A stretch of 64,000 nucleotides of DNA, taken from contig CAVPOU010000017.1 in the NCBI GenBank assembly GCA_963707125.1, positions 124,001 through 188,000 on the forward strand, given 5' to 3'. The position numbers and the translations under genes were made by a program. Source of the stretch: CAVPDE01 sp963707125. Lineage in GTDB: Bacteria > Desulfobacterota > DSM-4660 > Desulfatiglandales > HGW-15. Below are positions 44,178-53,294 of the stretch, one piece after another (the first letter of the stretch is position 1; each line of letters begins with the position of its first letter). The notes under the pieces are model-generated. The model was not told the origin of the DNA. It did no database searches and was given only the letters and a program-made list of their open reading frames with translations.

Positions 44178-44348
44178 TTACTTTTTCTGCCCGCCACTGA
44201 TCCATTTGTCTATCGCTTCTTTGTCGAAGCGCCAAACCCTTCCGATTCTGATTGCTGGTATTTTCCCCTCCGCTGCATATTTGCAAATGGTAATCTCATG
44301 GAGTTTTAGATACTTTGCTAGTTCTTTCGTGGTCATAATCTGTGGCAT
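44178..44348 (-). CDS. Excisionase-like helix-turn-helix protein
   Basis: A 56-residue protein beginning MPQIMTTKELAKYLKLHEIT. The MerR-like small HTH is clear: a first helix TKELAKYLKLHE, a second helix ICKYAAEGKIPA, then RIGRVWRFDKEAIDKWI, as in PF12728/excisionase-type proteins. GGGGAG lies 7 bases before the ATG on the minus strand. No integrase is near, so it is more likely an orphan regulator or a relic of an integrated element than an active excisionase. Confidence 0.8.
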   Translation of the reverse strand: MPQIMTTKELAKYLKLHEITICKYAAEGKIPAIRIGRVWRFDKEAIDKWISGGQKK

Positions 44349-44539
44349 ATCAAACTCCCCATTTCCTTATGCGAGGCATCTTATTGCTCGTTATTTTTGT
44401 ATAATATTTATAATCCCTAAGGCCTATAAAGTCAATAAAAAACTGTTAATACTAGTTAAAAATATCTTATCTTTATATAGTTAGTTTCTATTGCCTTTTT
44501 ACAAACTTCATTCTTAACAATTGAGGATAACTATAGGTT
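44349..44539. other. AT-rich spacer
   Basis: The spacer is clearly richer in A/T than the rest of the window (for example TTATTTTTGTATAATATTTA near 44391). It lies between the HTH gene (minus) and the nuclease gene (plus) and probably holds their promoters. TATAAT-like sequence is visible on both strands, but the -35 is not convincing. Confidence 0.4.
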
Positions 44540-45151
44540 ATGGAACGCAAAAAAATAGTGGGAATCCTCTTTATTGCTCTCCTTACCCTTTCCGCGGCAA
44601 AACCTTATGTGAAACAGGTTTATGATGGGGATACGATGGCTTTGAGCACAGGAGAACACGTGAGGTATCTAGGAGTGGATGCCCCTGAAATCGATCACCA
44701 AGGAGGCAAGAGCGACTTTATGGCCCATGAGGCAAGGGAACTGAACGCAAAGCTCGTTCAGGGCAAACAGATCAGATTGGAATTTGATCAAGAAAGAAAC
44801 GACCGTCACGGTCGTCTTCTTGCTTATGTTTTCCTTGAAAACGGGGACATGGTCAATGCCCTGCTGGTGAAAAACGGCCTCGCTCGCGTGCTTCCGAAGC
44901 CGCCCAACCTCAAATATTTCTCTCTTTTACTCGATTCGCAAAGGCGAGCAATGGCTGAAAGGGTCGGAATCTGGCAGAAGGAACCTGAAAAACCGGAACG
45001 TTATTATATCGGCAACTCGGATTCCTATCGCTTCCACAGGCCGAGTTGCCCGCTTGGCAAGACCATATCCGGCCATCACCGTGTCCGATTTGAAAGTGGG
45101 TACAAAGCTTCCTGGGAGGGATACAGCCCTTGCAGTCAGTGCAAGCCGTAA
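44540..45151 (+). CDS. Secreted thermonuclease-family nuclease
   Basis: This 203-residue protein has a signal peptide (MERKKIVGILFIALLTLSAA) and a staphylococcal-nuclease domain. Active-site-like elements are KQVYDGDTMAL near 25, VRYLGVDAPEID near 42 and ERNDRHGRLLAYVFLENG near 87. A C-terminal tail has Cys residues (RPSCPLGK and YSPCSQCKP) resembling an Ada-type zinc-binding motif. It probably degrades extracellular or periplasmic DNA/RNA. The AT-rich upstream region and unusual neighbours hint at horizontal transfer. Confidence 0.88.
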   Translation: MERKKIVGILFIALLTLSAAKPYVKQVYDGDTMALSTGEHVRYLGVDAPEIDHQGGKSDFMAHEARELNAKLVQGKQIRLEFDQERNDRHGRLLAYVFLENGDMVNALLVKNGLARVLPKPPNLKYFSLLLDSQRRAMAERVGIWQKEPEKPERYYIGNSDSYRFHRPSCPLGKTISGHHRVRFESGYKASWEGYSPCSQCKP

Positions 45152-45210
45152 AGGCAGCCCCCCAACCAGGGGATTTATCAATGTTCAATGATCAATGATT
45201 GGGTTGTATC

Positions 45211-46047
45211 TTATTTCAGCGTCTCGAGCTTCTTCTGCGCGATCTTGGCTTCGCTTGAGTTCGGGTGGTTCTTGACCACTCTGTTGAGAAGCAGTTTGGC
45301 GCTCGTCTGATCCTTGATTTCCAGAAAAGCAAAGCCCTGTCGCAACAAGGCACTGGGGACCTTGTTGCCCTTGGGATAGTTCTTGATCACCTCTTGATAA
45401 GCCAGGATCGCCTGCTCGTATTGCTTCAAGGCCATGTAGGATTCGCCGATCCAGAAGTGAGCGTTGTCCGCCCGATCGGATTTCGGGAACGTCTTGAGAA
45501 ACGTCCTGAACCCTTCAACCGCCTCTTCGTATTTCCCATCCCGGTACAGGGCAATCGACTTGTCGTAAAGCTCCGTCTCCCTGCTTTTCGGCTCTACCGC
45601 CGCGGTCGGCGGTGTCTCCGGTTTAACCGCAGGGGGGGTCTCCACGGACTGGCCCGGCTTCGTTTGGCCAGGAGGGAGATTGAGGTACCGATGGTGCTGC
45701 TCGACCGTGCTCTCAAGGGTCGCCATTCTTTCGGACATGGTGCCTACACTCGATCGCATGGCGTCCTGATCCCCCAGGTCTCTTTCAACAGCGCGCTTCA
45801 AAAGCCGCTCGTTCTCCTCGATGCGTCCGTTCAATCTCCGAACCTGTTCCTCAACTCCATCGATATCCGTTCGCAGATTCACCTGCCCGGATCGGACCTT
45901 GGTGTCCAGAGCGTCCTCAAGGGATTTCACCCGTCTGTTGAGGGCAACCACCTGGTCATTGAGGTAAGCGATGTCGTTGTCATAAAGACAGGAAGAAAGG
46001 AAAAGCAGCATCCCGAGCAAAACAAAAACATAGGCCTTTCTCGTCAT
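45211..46047 (-). CDS. cpoB: Tol-Pal accessory protein CpoB (YbgF)
   Basis: A lipoprotein-type signal (MTRKAYVFVLLGMLLFLSSC, lipobox LSSC) is followed by a coiled coil (about residues 30-120), a Pro-rich linker (PPAVKPETPPTAAVEP) and a TPR domain (ELYDKSIALYRDGKYEEAV to LLLNRVVKNHPNSSEAKIA). CpoB normally coordinates Tol-Pal with cell-wall synthesis; usual homologues are soluble, so the lipobox is a difference. It is the last gene of the tol-pal operon. Confidence 0.9.
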   Translation of the reverse strand: MTRKAYVFVLLGMLLFLSSCLYDNDIAYLNDQVVALNRRVKSLEDALDTKVRSGQVNLRTDIDGVEEQVRRLNGRIEENERLLKRAVERDLGDQDAMRSSVGTMSERMATLESTVEQHHRYLNLPPGQTKPGQSVETPPAVKPETPPTAAVEPKSRETELYDKSIALYRDGKYEEAVEGFRTFLKTFPKSDRADNAHFWIGESYMALKQYEQAILAYQEVIKNYPKGNKVPSALLRQGFAFLEIKDQTSAKLLLNRVVKNHPNSSEAKIAQKKLETLK

Positions 46048-46139
46048 GTCCTTGCACCCCCTCTATAGAGTATGAGCCGACCGGTTGCTCCGCGTCGGCT
46101 CTACCCTTGATCAAGTCTCTCGTCTAAAGGAGATGGAAA

Positions 46140-46670
46140 CTACTTGGAGAGTCTGAAATCATCTCTTCTGTTCCTTTGCCAGCATTTCTCATTCTGCTCT
46201 TTACAAACCGGTTTTTCTTCGCCGAAGCTGATGGTGCTCATTCTGTCCATGGAAATTCCAAGCGCATTGAAGTACTTCTGAGCCGCCTTCGCTCTCCTCT
46301 CACCCAAAGCCATGTTGTACTCGTTGGTGCCGCGCTCGTCGGTGTTTCCTTCAATCCTGACCTTGAAGGAAGGATTGGCTCGCAGCCAGGCGGCCTTCTT
46401 CTCCAGGACCACTTTCGCTTCCGGTTTGATATCATACTTGTCGAAGTCGAAGAAAATGCCCTCGCCCTCGAACGCCCTGATCTCCTGAGCCATGTCCACA
46501 CCCGCCGTTGAAGGCGCAGCGGGCGCAGGAACAGCCGGTTTCGGGGCGGCCGCTGCAGGGGCAGGGGCGGCTTCACCGGTGCCAATCTGTTTCTTTGCGC
46601 AGGAGCTCATCATCAGCATCGTCCCGCACGCAAACGCCAAAACAACCAAGACCATCACTAATTTTCTCAT
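46140..46670 (-). CDS. pal: Peptidoglycan-associated lipoprotein Pal
   Basis: A signal with lipobox (MMSSCAKK) leads to an Ala/Pro-rich linker and a C-terminal OmpA-like domain that binds peptidoglycan. The domain reads IFFDFDKYDIKPEAK near residue 75, then FKVRIEGNTDERGTNEYNMA near 105, and ends RNRRDDFRLSK. AAGGAGG lies 10 bases before the ATG at 46670; an earlier ATG adds residues without a signal-like start. It links the outer membrane to the cell wall in the Tol-Pal complex. Confidence 0.95.
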   Translation of the reverse strand: MRKLVMVLVVLAFACGTMLMMSSCAKKQIGTGEAAPAPAAAAPKPAVPAPAAPSTAGVDMAQEIRAFEGEGIFFDFDKYDIKPEAKVVLEKKAAWLRANPSFKVRIEGNTDERGTNEYNMALGERRAKAAQKYFNALGISMDRMSTISFGEEKPVCKEQNEKCWQRNRRDDFRLSK

Positions 46671-46886
46671 CACTCTTTCTACCTCCTTCATAATTCTAGT
46701 TTTTTTGCTAAACTTTTCCCTTCTAAATATGCCAACATAACACTTCAAATTCTCCATTTCAAGGTTTTAATACCCTTAATTTGATTTTTTTTTGCCACCT
46801 CTCTTTTACCCGGAATGATGCCCCCATAGCCCGAATGCGGATGATCCCTCGGCCCCCTCCGCACCTCAGAAGAACAGGTCCCCGGT

Positions 46887-48218
46887 TCAGGGCGACCAAG
46901 AGGGAGAGGTCTGCTCACCTTTGAAGTTTGTGATCCTCCTCTGATTCTGGCCGTTTGCATTCATCAGGTAAACGTGAAAACCGCCTTCCCTGCTGGAGCT
47001 GAACATGAGATGCCGGCCGTTCACGTACCAGGAGGGGTCTTCGTTGTTCCCCTGCCCCGCCGTCAGTTGCCTCAACCCTCTGCCGTCCGGGTCGATCGTG
47101 AAAATGTTGAACCGCCCTTCGTCCATCCCTGAGTAGGCGATTCTGTTCAGGCTGGACCAGTTGGGAGAGGTGTTGTACTTGCCCTCAAAAGTGATTCTCT
47201 CTTCCCTCCCGTTCGCGAGGTCCTTGACATAGATCTGGGGGCCTCCGGACCTGTTCGAAACAAAAGCGAACTTGGTGCCGTCCGGCGCGAAAGTGGGAGA
47301 CACGTTGATCCCCCAGTGGTTGGTGAGACGATCCATGATCTTGCCGCTGAGATCAATGCGGTGGATGTCCATGTTGTCTCCCACGCTCAGGGTAAGGGCA
47401 ACGCTTTGACCGTCGGGCGCCCAGGCTGCGCCGGTGTTCAATCCCTTCCGAGCCGAGACCTTGGTGGACCTTCCAGAGGCGACATCCATCAGGTAAAGGG
47501 CAGGCCCTTCCCCGTCCTTGTAGGAGTTGTAGAAAAGCTTGTCCCCCTGCGGAGACCACCGCGGCATCAGAGCAATGCTCTTGTCGTGGGTGACCTGTTT
47601 TACATTGTATCCGTCATAGTCGCAAATGTAGATTTCCTTGTTTCCTGTCGCCGTGCCTACAAAAGCCATCTTGGAAAGGAACATCCCTTTCTGTCCGGTG
47701 AGGAGATAGATGATGTCATTCGAAATCCGGTGCATCAAGGCCCTGTGGTCATCTACCCTGCCGAGGATTCTCTTGCCGAGGATCTGGCGGCCCCTGAACA
47801 CGTCGAAGAGCCTCACTTCCGCCTCCACGCTCTGGCCGATGCAGCTGTAGCTCCCTTTCAGCAGGAGATCCGCACCGATCGTGCTCCAGTCCCTGAACTT
47901 GATCTCATCGACGGTGAAGGCCGCCTTGTTTTCTTCCAGGAACGCTGTCTTGTCCATGGGAATGAAGTAACCGCTCAGATCCAGATCATTGGAGATGACC
48001 CCGGGCAGGCCTGCGGCCAGATCCGGTTGCTCTCTGCTCTGGGAAGTGTCTCTGAAGTCAGGGATCGCGATTTTGATCTTCTGAACAGAGGGAGAGTTGA
48101 TGTCGATAAAGATCTTGGCCTCGCTCAGACCCGGAAAAAGACACATGAAGACAACAGGGACGAGGAAGCTAATTATTCTTGAGGTCTTTAAGGCTAAAAT
48201 TGATATAAAATTCATCAT
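46887..48218 (-). CDS. tolB: Tol-Pal periplasmic protein TolB
   Basis: This 443-residue protein has a signal peptide (about 1-34), an N-terminal domain (VQKIKIAIPDFRDTSQ) and a C-terminal beta-propeller with repeating WSPQGDKL, WAPDGQSVAL and FAPDGTKFAFVS blades. TolB interacts with Pal and with TolA in outer-membrane constriction. The start overlaps the 3' end of tolA by about 50 bases, an unusually long overlap. Confidence 0.94.
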   Translation of the reverse strand: MMNFISILALKTSRIISFLVPVVFMCLFPGLSEAKIFIDINSPSVQKIKIAIPDFRDTSQSREQPDLAAGLPGVISNDLDLSGYFIPMDKTAFLEENKAAFTVDEIKFRDWSTIGADLLLKGSYSCIGQSVEAEVRLFDVFRGRQILGKRILGRVDDHRALMHRISNDIIYLLTGQKGMFLSKMAFVGTATGNKEIYICDYDGYNVKQVTHDKSIALMPRWSPQGDKLFYNSYKDGEGPALYLMDVASGRSTKVSARKGLNTGAAWAPDGQSVALTLSVGDNMDIHRIDLSGKIMDRLTNHWGINVSPTFAPDGTKFAFVSNRSGGPQIYVKDLANGREERITFEGKYNTSPNWSSLNRIAYSGMDEGRFNIFTIDPDGRGLRQLTAGQGNNEDPSWYVNGRHLMFSSSREGGFHVYLMNANGQNQRRITNFKGEQTSPSWSP

Positions 48219-49026
48219 GAGTCATCCGATATCCTTCCGGAAAAGGGGGTAAAGGGTTGGATCGCTCGATGGCCTTCAGAACCGACTCATCAAAAAGCGC
48301 ATCCGTAGAACGTTTTTCAAACCGAGTCTTGAGGATCGCGCCGTCGCTCTTCACCATGAGCACCACGGTCGATTCAGGGTCTCTTCCTCTTGCCAATTCT
48401 GGGGGGTAATGCCAGTTGCTCTTGATCAGGCTATAGACTTCCGCCACATAAATCTGCATGATCGTCCCGCCTGGCAGACCGCCGCCCCCTGTTCCTCCCG
48501 GCTGTCCTGTGCCTCCGCGGCCCCCTGCTTTGTTCTCCAGGTTTGCAAAGGCCTTGTCAAGGTGTTCTTCGGTTTTGACCTTCTTCTCTATCTTCGAGAG
48601 CGCCTTGTTGAGCAAGTCTGCGGGCGACTCTTTAGGTTTCTCTACCGGTGGCGTCTCCTTTTCAAGCGTTTTCTTGGCAATCACAACAGGTTTTTCTTCT
48701 CTTTTCGGTACCTCTTCGATTCTCTTGGCCCGCGTGTCTGGCTTTGAGACCGCTTCAGGTTTTGGAGGCGCTCCTCCCATGGTTTTGGCGCCTCCTCCGC
48801 CCGGCATCTCCACGAGGTTGACCTCGTAAATGATCCCGTCAAAAGACCGCCTGGCCGAGAAGGAATCCGGGATGAAAAGAATCGATGAAAAGACGGCTAA
48901 ATGGAACACGACGGACAGGATGATCACGGGGCCCCACTTCACATCATCCTGAGTTCCTGTCATCCATCCGGCCTTCATGGGTTCACTCCACGGCTCACGC
49001 GGAAGGGCTGGGACCTTCCCGATCAA
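48169..49026 (-). CDS. tolA: TolA-like TonB-C domain protein
   Basis: This 285-residue protein has one N-terminal transmembrane segment (about 33-55, VIILSVVFHLAVFSSILFIP), a charged central region (EEVPKREEKPVVIAKK to KVKTEEHLDKAFANLENK), a Gly-rich stretch and a C-terminal TonB/TolA domain (SNWHYPPELARGRDPE to RMTHDEFYINFSL). It is shorter than enterobacterial TolA. The ATG overlaps tolR by 4 bases (ATGA), supporting this start and coupling. Confidence 0.88.
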   Translation of the reverse strand: MIGKVPALPREPWSEPMKAGWMTGTQDDVKWGPVIILSVVFHLAVFSSILFIPDSFSARRSFDGIIYEVNLVEMPGGGGAKTMGGAPPKPEAVSKPDTRAKRIEEVPKREEKPVVIAKKTLEKETPPVEKPKESPADLLNKALSKIEKKVKTEEHLDKAFANLENKAGGRGGTGQPGGTGGGGLPGGTIMQIYVAEVYSLIKSNWHYPPELARGRDPESTVVLMVKSDGAILKTRFEKRSTDALFDESVLKAIERSNPLPPFPEGYRMTHDEFYINFSLKDLKNN

Positions 49027-49430
49027 TCCAGGGGCTGGGTCACCATGCCCAGCTTGGTGATGCCCGCTCTCTTCACCTCGGCCATGACCTTGATGACCAC
49101 ACCGTATGGAAGATCTTTGTCCGCCCGGAGAAGGACTTCTTTTTCTCTTCGATACTTGAAAATGGTCTCAACCTTTTGGCCAAGGTCTTCGATCTTGATG
49201 AGGTGATTCTCAAGGTAGATGTCCCCTTTTTTGTCCACCGTGAGGATCAGCGGGTCTTCCTGGCTCTTGATCGGTGCGGTTTTCGTTGTTGGAAGGTTCA
49301 CCTCCATCCCCTGCATCATCATCGGAGCGGTCACCATGAAGATAACAAGCAACACCAGCATCACGTCCACGAGGGGTGTGACGTTGATGTCGGACATCAA
49401 CCGCCTTCCTTTTTCAGAACTCATCGCCAT
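49023..49430 (-). CDS. tolR: TolR (ExbD family)
   Basis: A 135-residue ExbD/TolR protein with one N-terminal transmembrane helix (DVMLVLLVIFMVTAPMMMQG) following ISDINVTPLVDV, whose Asp is the proton-conducting residue of the family. It forms the inner-membrane motor with TolQ and TolA. Confidence 0.95.
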   Translation of the reverse strand: MAMSSEKGRRLMSDINVTPLVDVMLVLLVIFMVTAPMMMQGMEVNLPTTKTAPIKSQEDPLILTVDKKGDIYLENHLIKIEDLGQKVETIFKYRREKEVLLRADKDLPYGVVIKVMAEVKRAGITKLGMVTQPLD

Positions 49431-49520
49431 CGGTTTATTCTCTTCCTCAGCCGTCGACAGGACCCGTTACCTACCCCCTCCGCTGTCGCTAGACCCCTTC
49501 CCTTCTCCCTCCCCCGCCTA

Positions 49521-50252
49521 CTACTCCTCCTTAGAGGCCACACTCCTTTTAACAATCTGCCTTTCCACGAGGCTCAGGAAATCAGCGGCAAAAAGATCCA
49601 TGTCAGACCGAAGACTCATCAGCTTGCTGCTGAAGTAGTTGAAGGCGACCACCGCCGGAATGGCTGCCGCAAGACCGGCTGCCGTAGCGATAAGGGCTTC
49701 CGAAATTCCCGGCGCCACCACGGCCAGATTAGCCGCCCCTTTCATGCCGATACCCCTGAAGGCCTCCATGATGCCCCAAACGGTCCCGAAGAGTCCAATG
49801 AACGGGGTCGTGTTGCCCGTGGTCGCAAGAAAAGAAATGGCCTTTTCCAGCCTGTTGCCCTGGTCGATCATGGTTTTCTTGAGCGCCCTCTCCACCACGT
49901 CCATCATGGAGAGCATAGGGGTGCCATTCTTGGTCCCGCTGGGATTTTGGATTTTGCCGAGCCTCTGCATCTCAGCGTATCCGGCTCTGAATAACTTCGC
50001 CACAGGGCTGGCGGTCAGATCGTTCGAATCATTGTAGAGTCTGTGAAAGGCCGGGTTGTTCCAGAACATTTCGAGAAAATAACCGTTTTCTTCCTTGGCT
50101 CTCCGGAACAGCCGCCATTTCATAAAAATAATCCCCCAGGAAACAACGGAAAACAAAAACAGGAGAAACAGCACACCCTTAACCACTAGCCCGGCGTGAA
50201 TGATCATCTGCACAATGTCGCTTCCAAACGCCCCATCAAAAGATATCATCAC
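49521..50252 (-). CDS. tolQ: TolQ (ExbB/MotA family)
   Basis: This 243-residue protein has three predicted membrane segments: one near 20-45 (VKGVLFLLFLFSVVSWGIIF), and two near 145-205 within TTGNTTPFIGLFGTVWGIME and ALIATAAGLAAAIPAVVAFN. The conserved GLFGTVWGI motif is present. It heads the tolQRAB-pal-cpoB operon; no ybgC gene is found upstream. Confidence 0.95.
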   Translation of the reverse strand: MMISFDGAFGSDIVQMIIHAGLVVKGVLFLLFLFSVVSWGIIFMKWRLFRRAKEENGYFLEMFWNNPAFHRLYNDSNDLTASPVAKLFRAGYAEMQRLGKIQNPSGTKNGTPMLSMMDVVERALKKTMIDQGNRLEKAISFLATTGNTTPFIGLFGTVWGIMEAFRGIGMKGAANLAVVAPGISEALIATAAGLAAAIPAVVAFNYFSSKLMSLRSDMDLFAADFLSLVERQIVKRSVASKEE

Positions 50253-50477
50253 ACATTGTCCTCACAAGATGTTGTCTGTGTTCTTTTTATAACTACAAGA
50301 TATAGCTTGGCAAGGATTATTTTCCCTTAACCTCCCAGAAGCTTTGACAAAAATAGTTCCAATGCAATGGTTATGCTCAGAAGCGGGTGCATGGTTTAGT
50401 CTGCTCAAGTTTCCAAATCGTCAGATGACCATTGGCGAGGTGAGCGGGTGGGGGTGCCTTTTGTAGAGTGACTGCCG

Positions 50478-50807
50478 TTAATCAAAAATTTCTTTGAATA
50501 TCTTGTCATCCGCCTTCAAGCACCGCTCTTTGAGCAGGTTGTACTTTTCCAGGAGTTCCTTCCCCTCCGTGGTGAGCTGGGACCCGCGCTTCTTGTCGGT
50601 CTCCACCAGCTTTAATTTCAGGTAATTCTCTGTGACTTTGATCTTGCTCCAGACGCCTTTGTAGGACATCCTCATCGTCTTGGCCGTCTGGTTGATAGAG
50701 CCTGTGCTCTGGATAGTCTGCAGGATTTCCGCGCGCCCTTCCCCGATGATGATGTCCCCTTTGTCGTCCACGATCCATTGTCTTGATCTCAGTCTCAGCC
50801 TGGCCAT
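50478..50807 (-). CDS. ModE-like winged-helix regulator (no molybdate domain)
   Basis: This 109-residue protein matches the N-terminal DNA-binding domain of ModE: an ILQTIQSTGSINQTAKTMRM helix-turn-helix followed by SYKGVWSKIKVTENYLKLKLVE. It lacks the C-terminal TOBE molybdate-binding domains, so it may use a partner to sense metal. The MoeA-type genes (51249-54533) just upstream on the same strand are its likely context and possible targets. Confidence 0.88.
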   Translation of the reverse strand: MARLRLRSRQWIVDDKGDIIIGEGRAEILQTIQSTGSINQTAKTMRMSYKGVWSKIKVTENYLKLKLVETDKKRGSQLTTEGKELLEKYNLLKERCLKADDKIFKEIFD

Positions 50808-51248
50808 TTCAAATGCCTCCCTACGGGTACGTGTTATTCGTTATCCGTTTTATCAGCTCTCAGCGATCAGCCTTCAAACAAAGAATACAGGAGACAGAAT
50901 TCAGCATACAGAATAAAAATCCAAAAACTCACCACGAAAGCACGAAAGGACGAAGACACGAAAGAAGAGGGTTTCATAGACACTCTTGCCCTTTTTCGCC
51001 TGTCCTGAGCGCAGTCGAAGGGTGTTTTCCAATTTTCGTGCTTTCGTGATTGCTCCTCTGTTCTCCCTTGCTTTATATCACCCGTGCGCCCTGCACCGTG
51101 TACCTTGTACCGTCCCCTCTCTTCCATCCTTGCCAGGTTGCCCCACTATTCCATCATTCCGACTTACTGTTTACCGATGACTGTTGACTGATTACTGCCT
51201 TTTGCTGCTTACTGCCTACTGCGTACTTCCTACTGCCTACCGGGCTTT
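50808..51248. repeat. Repeat-filled spacer
   Basis: The 441 bases hold ACAGGAGACAGAATTCAG-type units, CACGAAAGCACGAAAGG arrays (about 50933-50972), and a nested CCTG...CGAAGGG mini-element (50999-51022) between TTTTCG and TGTTTTCC. The rest is TTTCGTGCTTTCGTGATTGC, a GCACCGTGTACCTTGTACCG motif, and GACTGTTGACTGATTACTGC-type units. The block from about 51047 resembles that at about 57099. No gene seen. Confidence 0.7.
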
Positions 51249-53183
51249 TCAGCCCACTTCCCTCCAGAACTCTCCGCTCTTGGACGGGTCGTAACCTCCC
51301 AGGGCCATCACCCTGTCTTTGAACTCCTGCGATCGAATCGTCTCCAGGAGGAGTCCCATCTGCGGGTTCTCGATCATGGAAGAAGGAATGATCAGATCAT
51401 ACTGCTCTTTTTCCAGGGGGATGAAATCCAGATCAAGCGCCCTTGCTGCCGCATAGATACCCACACCACAGTCCGCTGCTCCGCTCAACACATCCACCGC
51501 TACAGCCATGTGGGTGAATTCCTCGTGGTCATAGCCTTTGATGGATTCAGGTCTAATGCTCAGTTTCCCGAGCCGAAAATCAAAGAGCACCCTTGTGCCG
51601 GAACCGGCCTGACGATTGACAAAGGTGATTTCTTTTCTCGCCAGATCCTCCAGGCCCTTGATCCCCTTGGGGTTGCCCTTTGCCAGGATCAGACCCTGGT
51701 CCCTGAGAGCCAGATGAAAAACGCTGACCATGAGTCCCTTGAGATACCGCTTGATGTAGGAGATGTTGTACTCTCCTGTCTCCGTGTCGAGAAGGTGTGA
51801 CCCCGCAAGGTGGCAGGTCCCCTTCCTCAGTGCCATCAAGCCGCCCAGGCTCCCCACGTTCCCTGAGGAGATCCGGATGTTGTGCCCTTTTCTCCTCATC
51901 TCATCTCCAATGAGATCGATGGTGATGTCGTGGCTGCCTATGACCACGAGAGTGTTTTGTATCTCTTCCTCATCCACGAGGAGCTCTGCCGCCGCCACTT
52001 CGTCCTGGCCTATTCCCTCAGAAAGAGCAGGGATGCGAATGATGCCCTCGGCCCTGGTGAGCGTCGTGATGGAGCCCGCAGCTCTTGGCAGAGGAGTCGC
52101 AACGATCTTGTCGCCCACCTTCCCGATGTTCACCCGAAGGAATTCTTCCACCCCTAGCTTAGACGGGAGATCCCTTGAAGGCTGGACGGGTATTGTCTTC
52201 ACTTTCGGCGGCCGCAGCCCCTGGAACCTATGAAGCAGGGGTTGTGCAAACTGCTGGAAAGAAAAAGTCGCAGAAACCGTGTATCCCGGGTTCCCGATAA
52301 CAGGCTTCCCTTTGACAATGCCCAGGATGGTCGGTTTTCCAGGCATCATCGCCACCCCGTGAACAAGAACCTCCCCCAACTCGGAAATGATATGGGCCGT
52401 GTAATCTTTGCTCCCCGCGGAAGAACCGGCATTGATGAGAACCATGTGGGCGTCGGATTCGATGGCCTGTACCAGCGCCTTGCGGATCTCATCTTCAAGA
52501 TCAGGGACAATATCATAGACTACAGGGATTGCCTGACATTCACGAACAAGACCGGCCAGGATCAAGGAGTTGTACTCGATGATCTGGTTTTTCTTCAGCT
52601 GGGGTAACCCCGAAACTCTGCGGTAGGGAATGAGTTCAGAACCCGTAGGAATGATTACCACCTTTGGCTTCTGCCACACCTTCAAAGAGAAGACGCCCGC
52701 TGCCACCATGGCGCCTGCGTCATAGGGACGGATCCTGTGGTTCTGAGGCAGGAGCAGTTGGGTGGCGACAATATCCTCTCCCACTTTTCTTATGTTCTGC
52801 CACGGATAAGCGGGAGATCGGATTTCAAGGTGATCCTGATCCGGCTGGTGGAGCTTCTCGACCATGATCACCGCATTGAAACCCTCAGGGATAGCCTGCC
52901 CTGTGTTGATCCACAAGGCGTCCTGCCCCACCTTCAATGTCCTTGGCATTCTCTCCGTAGTTCCATAGGTTTCTTCAGCCTTGACTGCAATACCGTCCAT
53001 AGCGGCCGAGTGATAGGTCGGCGCAGACATTTTCGCAAAGATGGGCTCCGCCGTCACACGGCCAAGCGATTCTTCCGTTCGAATCTCTTCCGCACCGCTC
53101 CTGAAATCTAGTCCGAACCTCGAGAAGAATTCTGTTCTCGCTTCATCGAGGGTCTTCATGGACAAATAAACGTTTCGCTTCAC
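51249..53183 (-). CDS. MoeA fused to a periplasmic-binding-protein-like domain
   Basis: A 644-residue protein starting at GTG 53183 (GGAGAAGGGA just upstream). The first 400 residues are MoeA: STMKTLDEARTEFFSRFG-like start, YHSAAMDGIAV near 57, IPTGSELIPY and NAGSSAGSKDYTA. From about 400 a binding-protein fold follows (VVIGSHDITIDLIGDEMRRKGHNIR to GLLLETIRSQEFKDRVMALGG), as in LysR-like or ModA-like ligand domains. MoeA inserts molybdenum into molybdopterin. The fused domain may bind oxyanion or a cofactor precursor. It lies in series with a second MoeA and a ModE-like regulator. Confidence 0.88.
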   Translation of the reverse strand: MKRNVYLSMKTLDEARTEFFSRFGLDFRSGAEEIRTEESLGRVTAEPIFAKMSAPTYHSAAMDGIAVKAEETYGTTERMPRTLKVGQDALWINTGQAIPEGFNAVIMVEKLHQPDQDHLEIRSPAYPWQNIRKVGEDIVATQLLLPQNHRIRPYDAGAMVAAGVFSLKVWQKPKVVIIPTGSELIPYRRVSGLPQLKKNQIIEYNSLILAGLVRECQAIPVVYDIVPDLEDEIRKALVQAIESDAHMVLINAGSSAGSKDYTAHIISELGEVLVHGVAMMPGKPTILGIVKGKPVIGNPGYTVSATFSFQQFAQPLLHRFQGLRPPKVKTIPVQPSRDLPSKLGVEEFLRVNIGKVGDKIVATPLPRAAGSITTLTRAEGIIRIPALSEGIGQDEVAAAELLVDEEEIQNTLVVIGSHDITIDLIGDEMRRKGHNIRISSGNVGSLGGLMALRKGTCHLAGSHLLDTETGEYNISYIKRYLKGLMVSVFHLALRDQGLILAKGNPKGIKGLEDLARKEITFVNRQAGSGTRVLFDFRLGKLSIRPESIKGYDHEEFTHMAVAVDVLSGAADCGVGIYAAARALDLDFIPLEKEQYDLIIPSSMIENPQMGLLLETIRSQEFKDRVMALGGYDPSKSGEFWREVG

Positions 53184-53294
53184 TTCCCTTCTCCTTCTTG
53201 GTTTTGCCCTTCCGCGCAGAACATTTCTCTGTGTGCGGTGAGAAATTGCACTTTTGTCTGTGTGCGTCGGTGGCTAATCTCCTCACTCTTTGCT

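Noticed and set aside
44178..44348. Active integrated element around the excisionase-like gene
   Set aside because: No integrase, recombinase or flanking att repeats could be found within the window.
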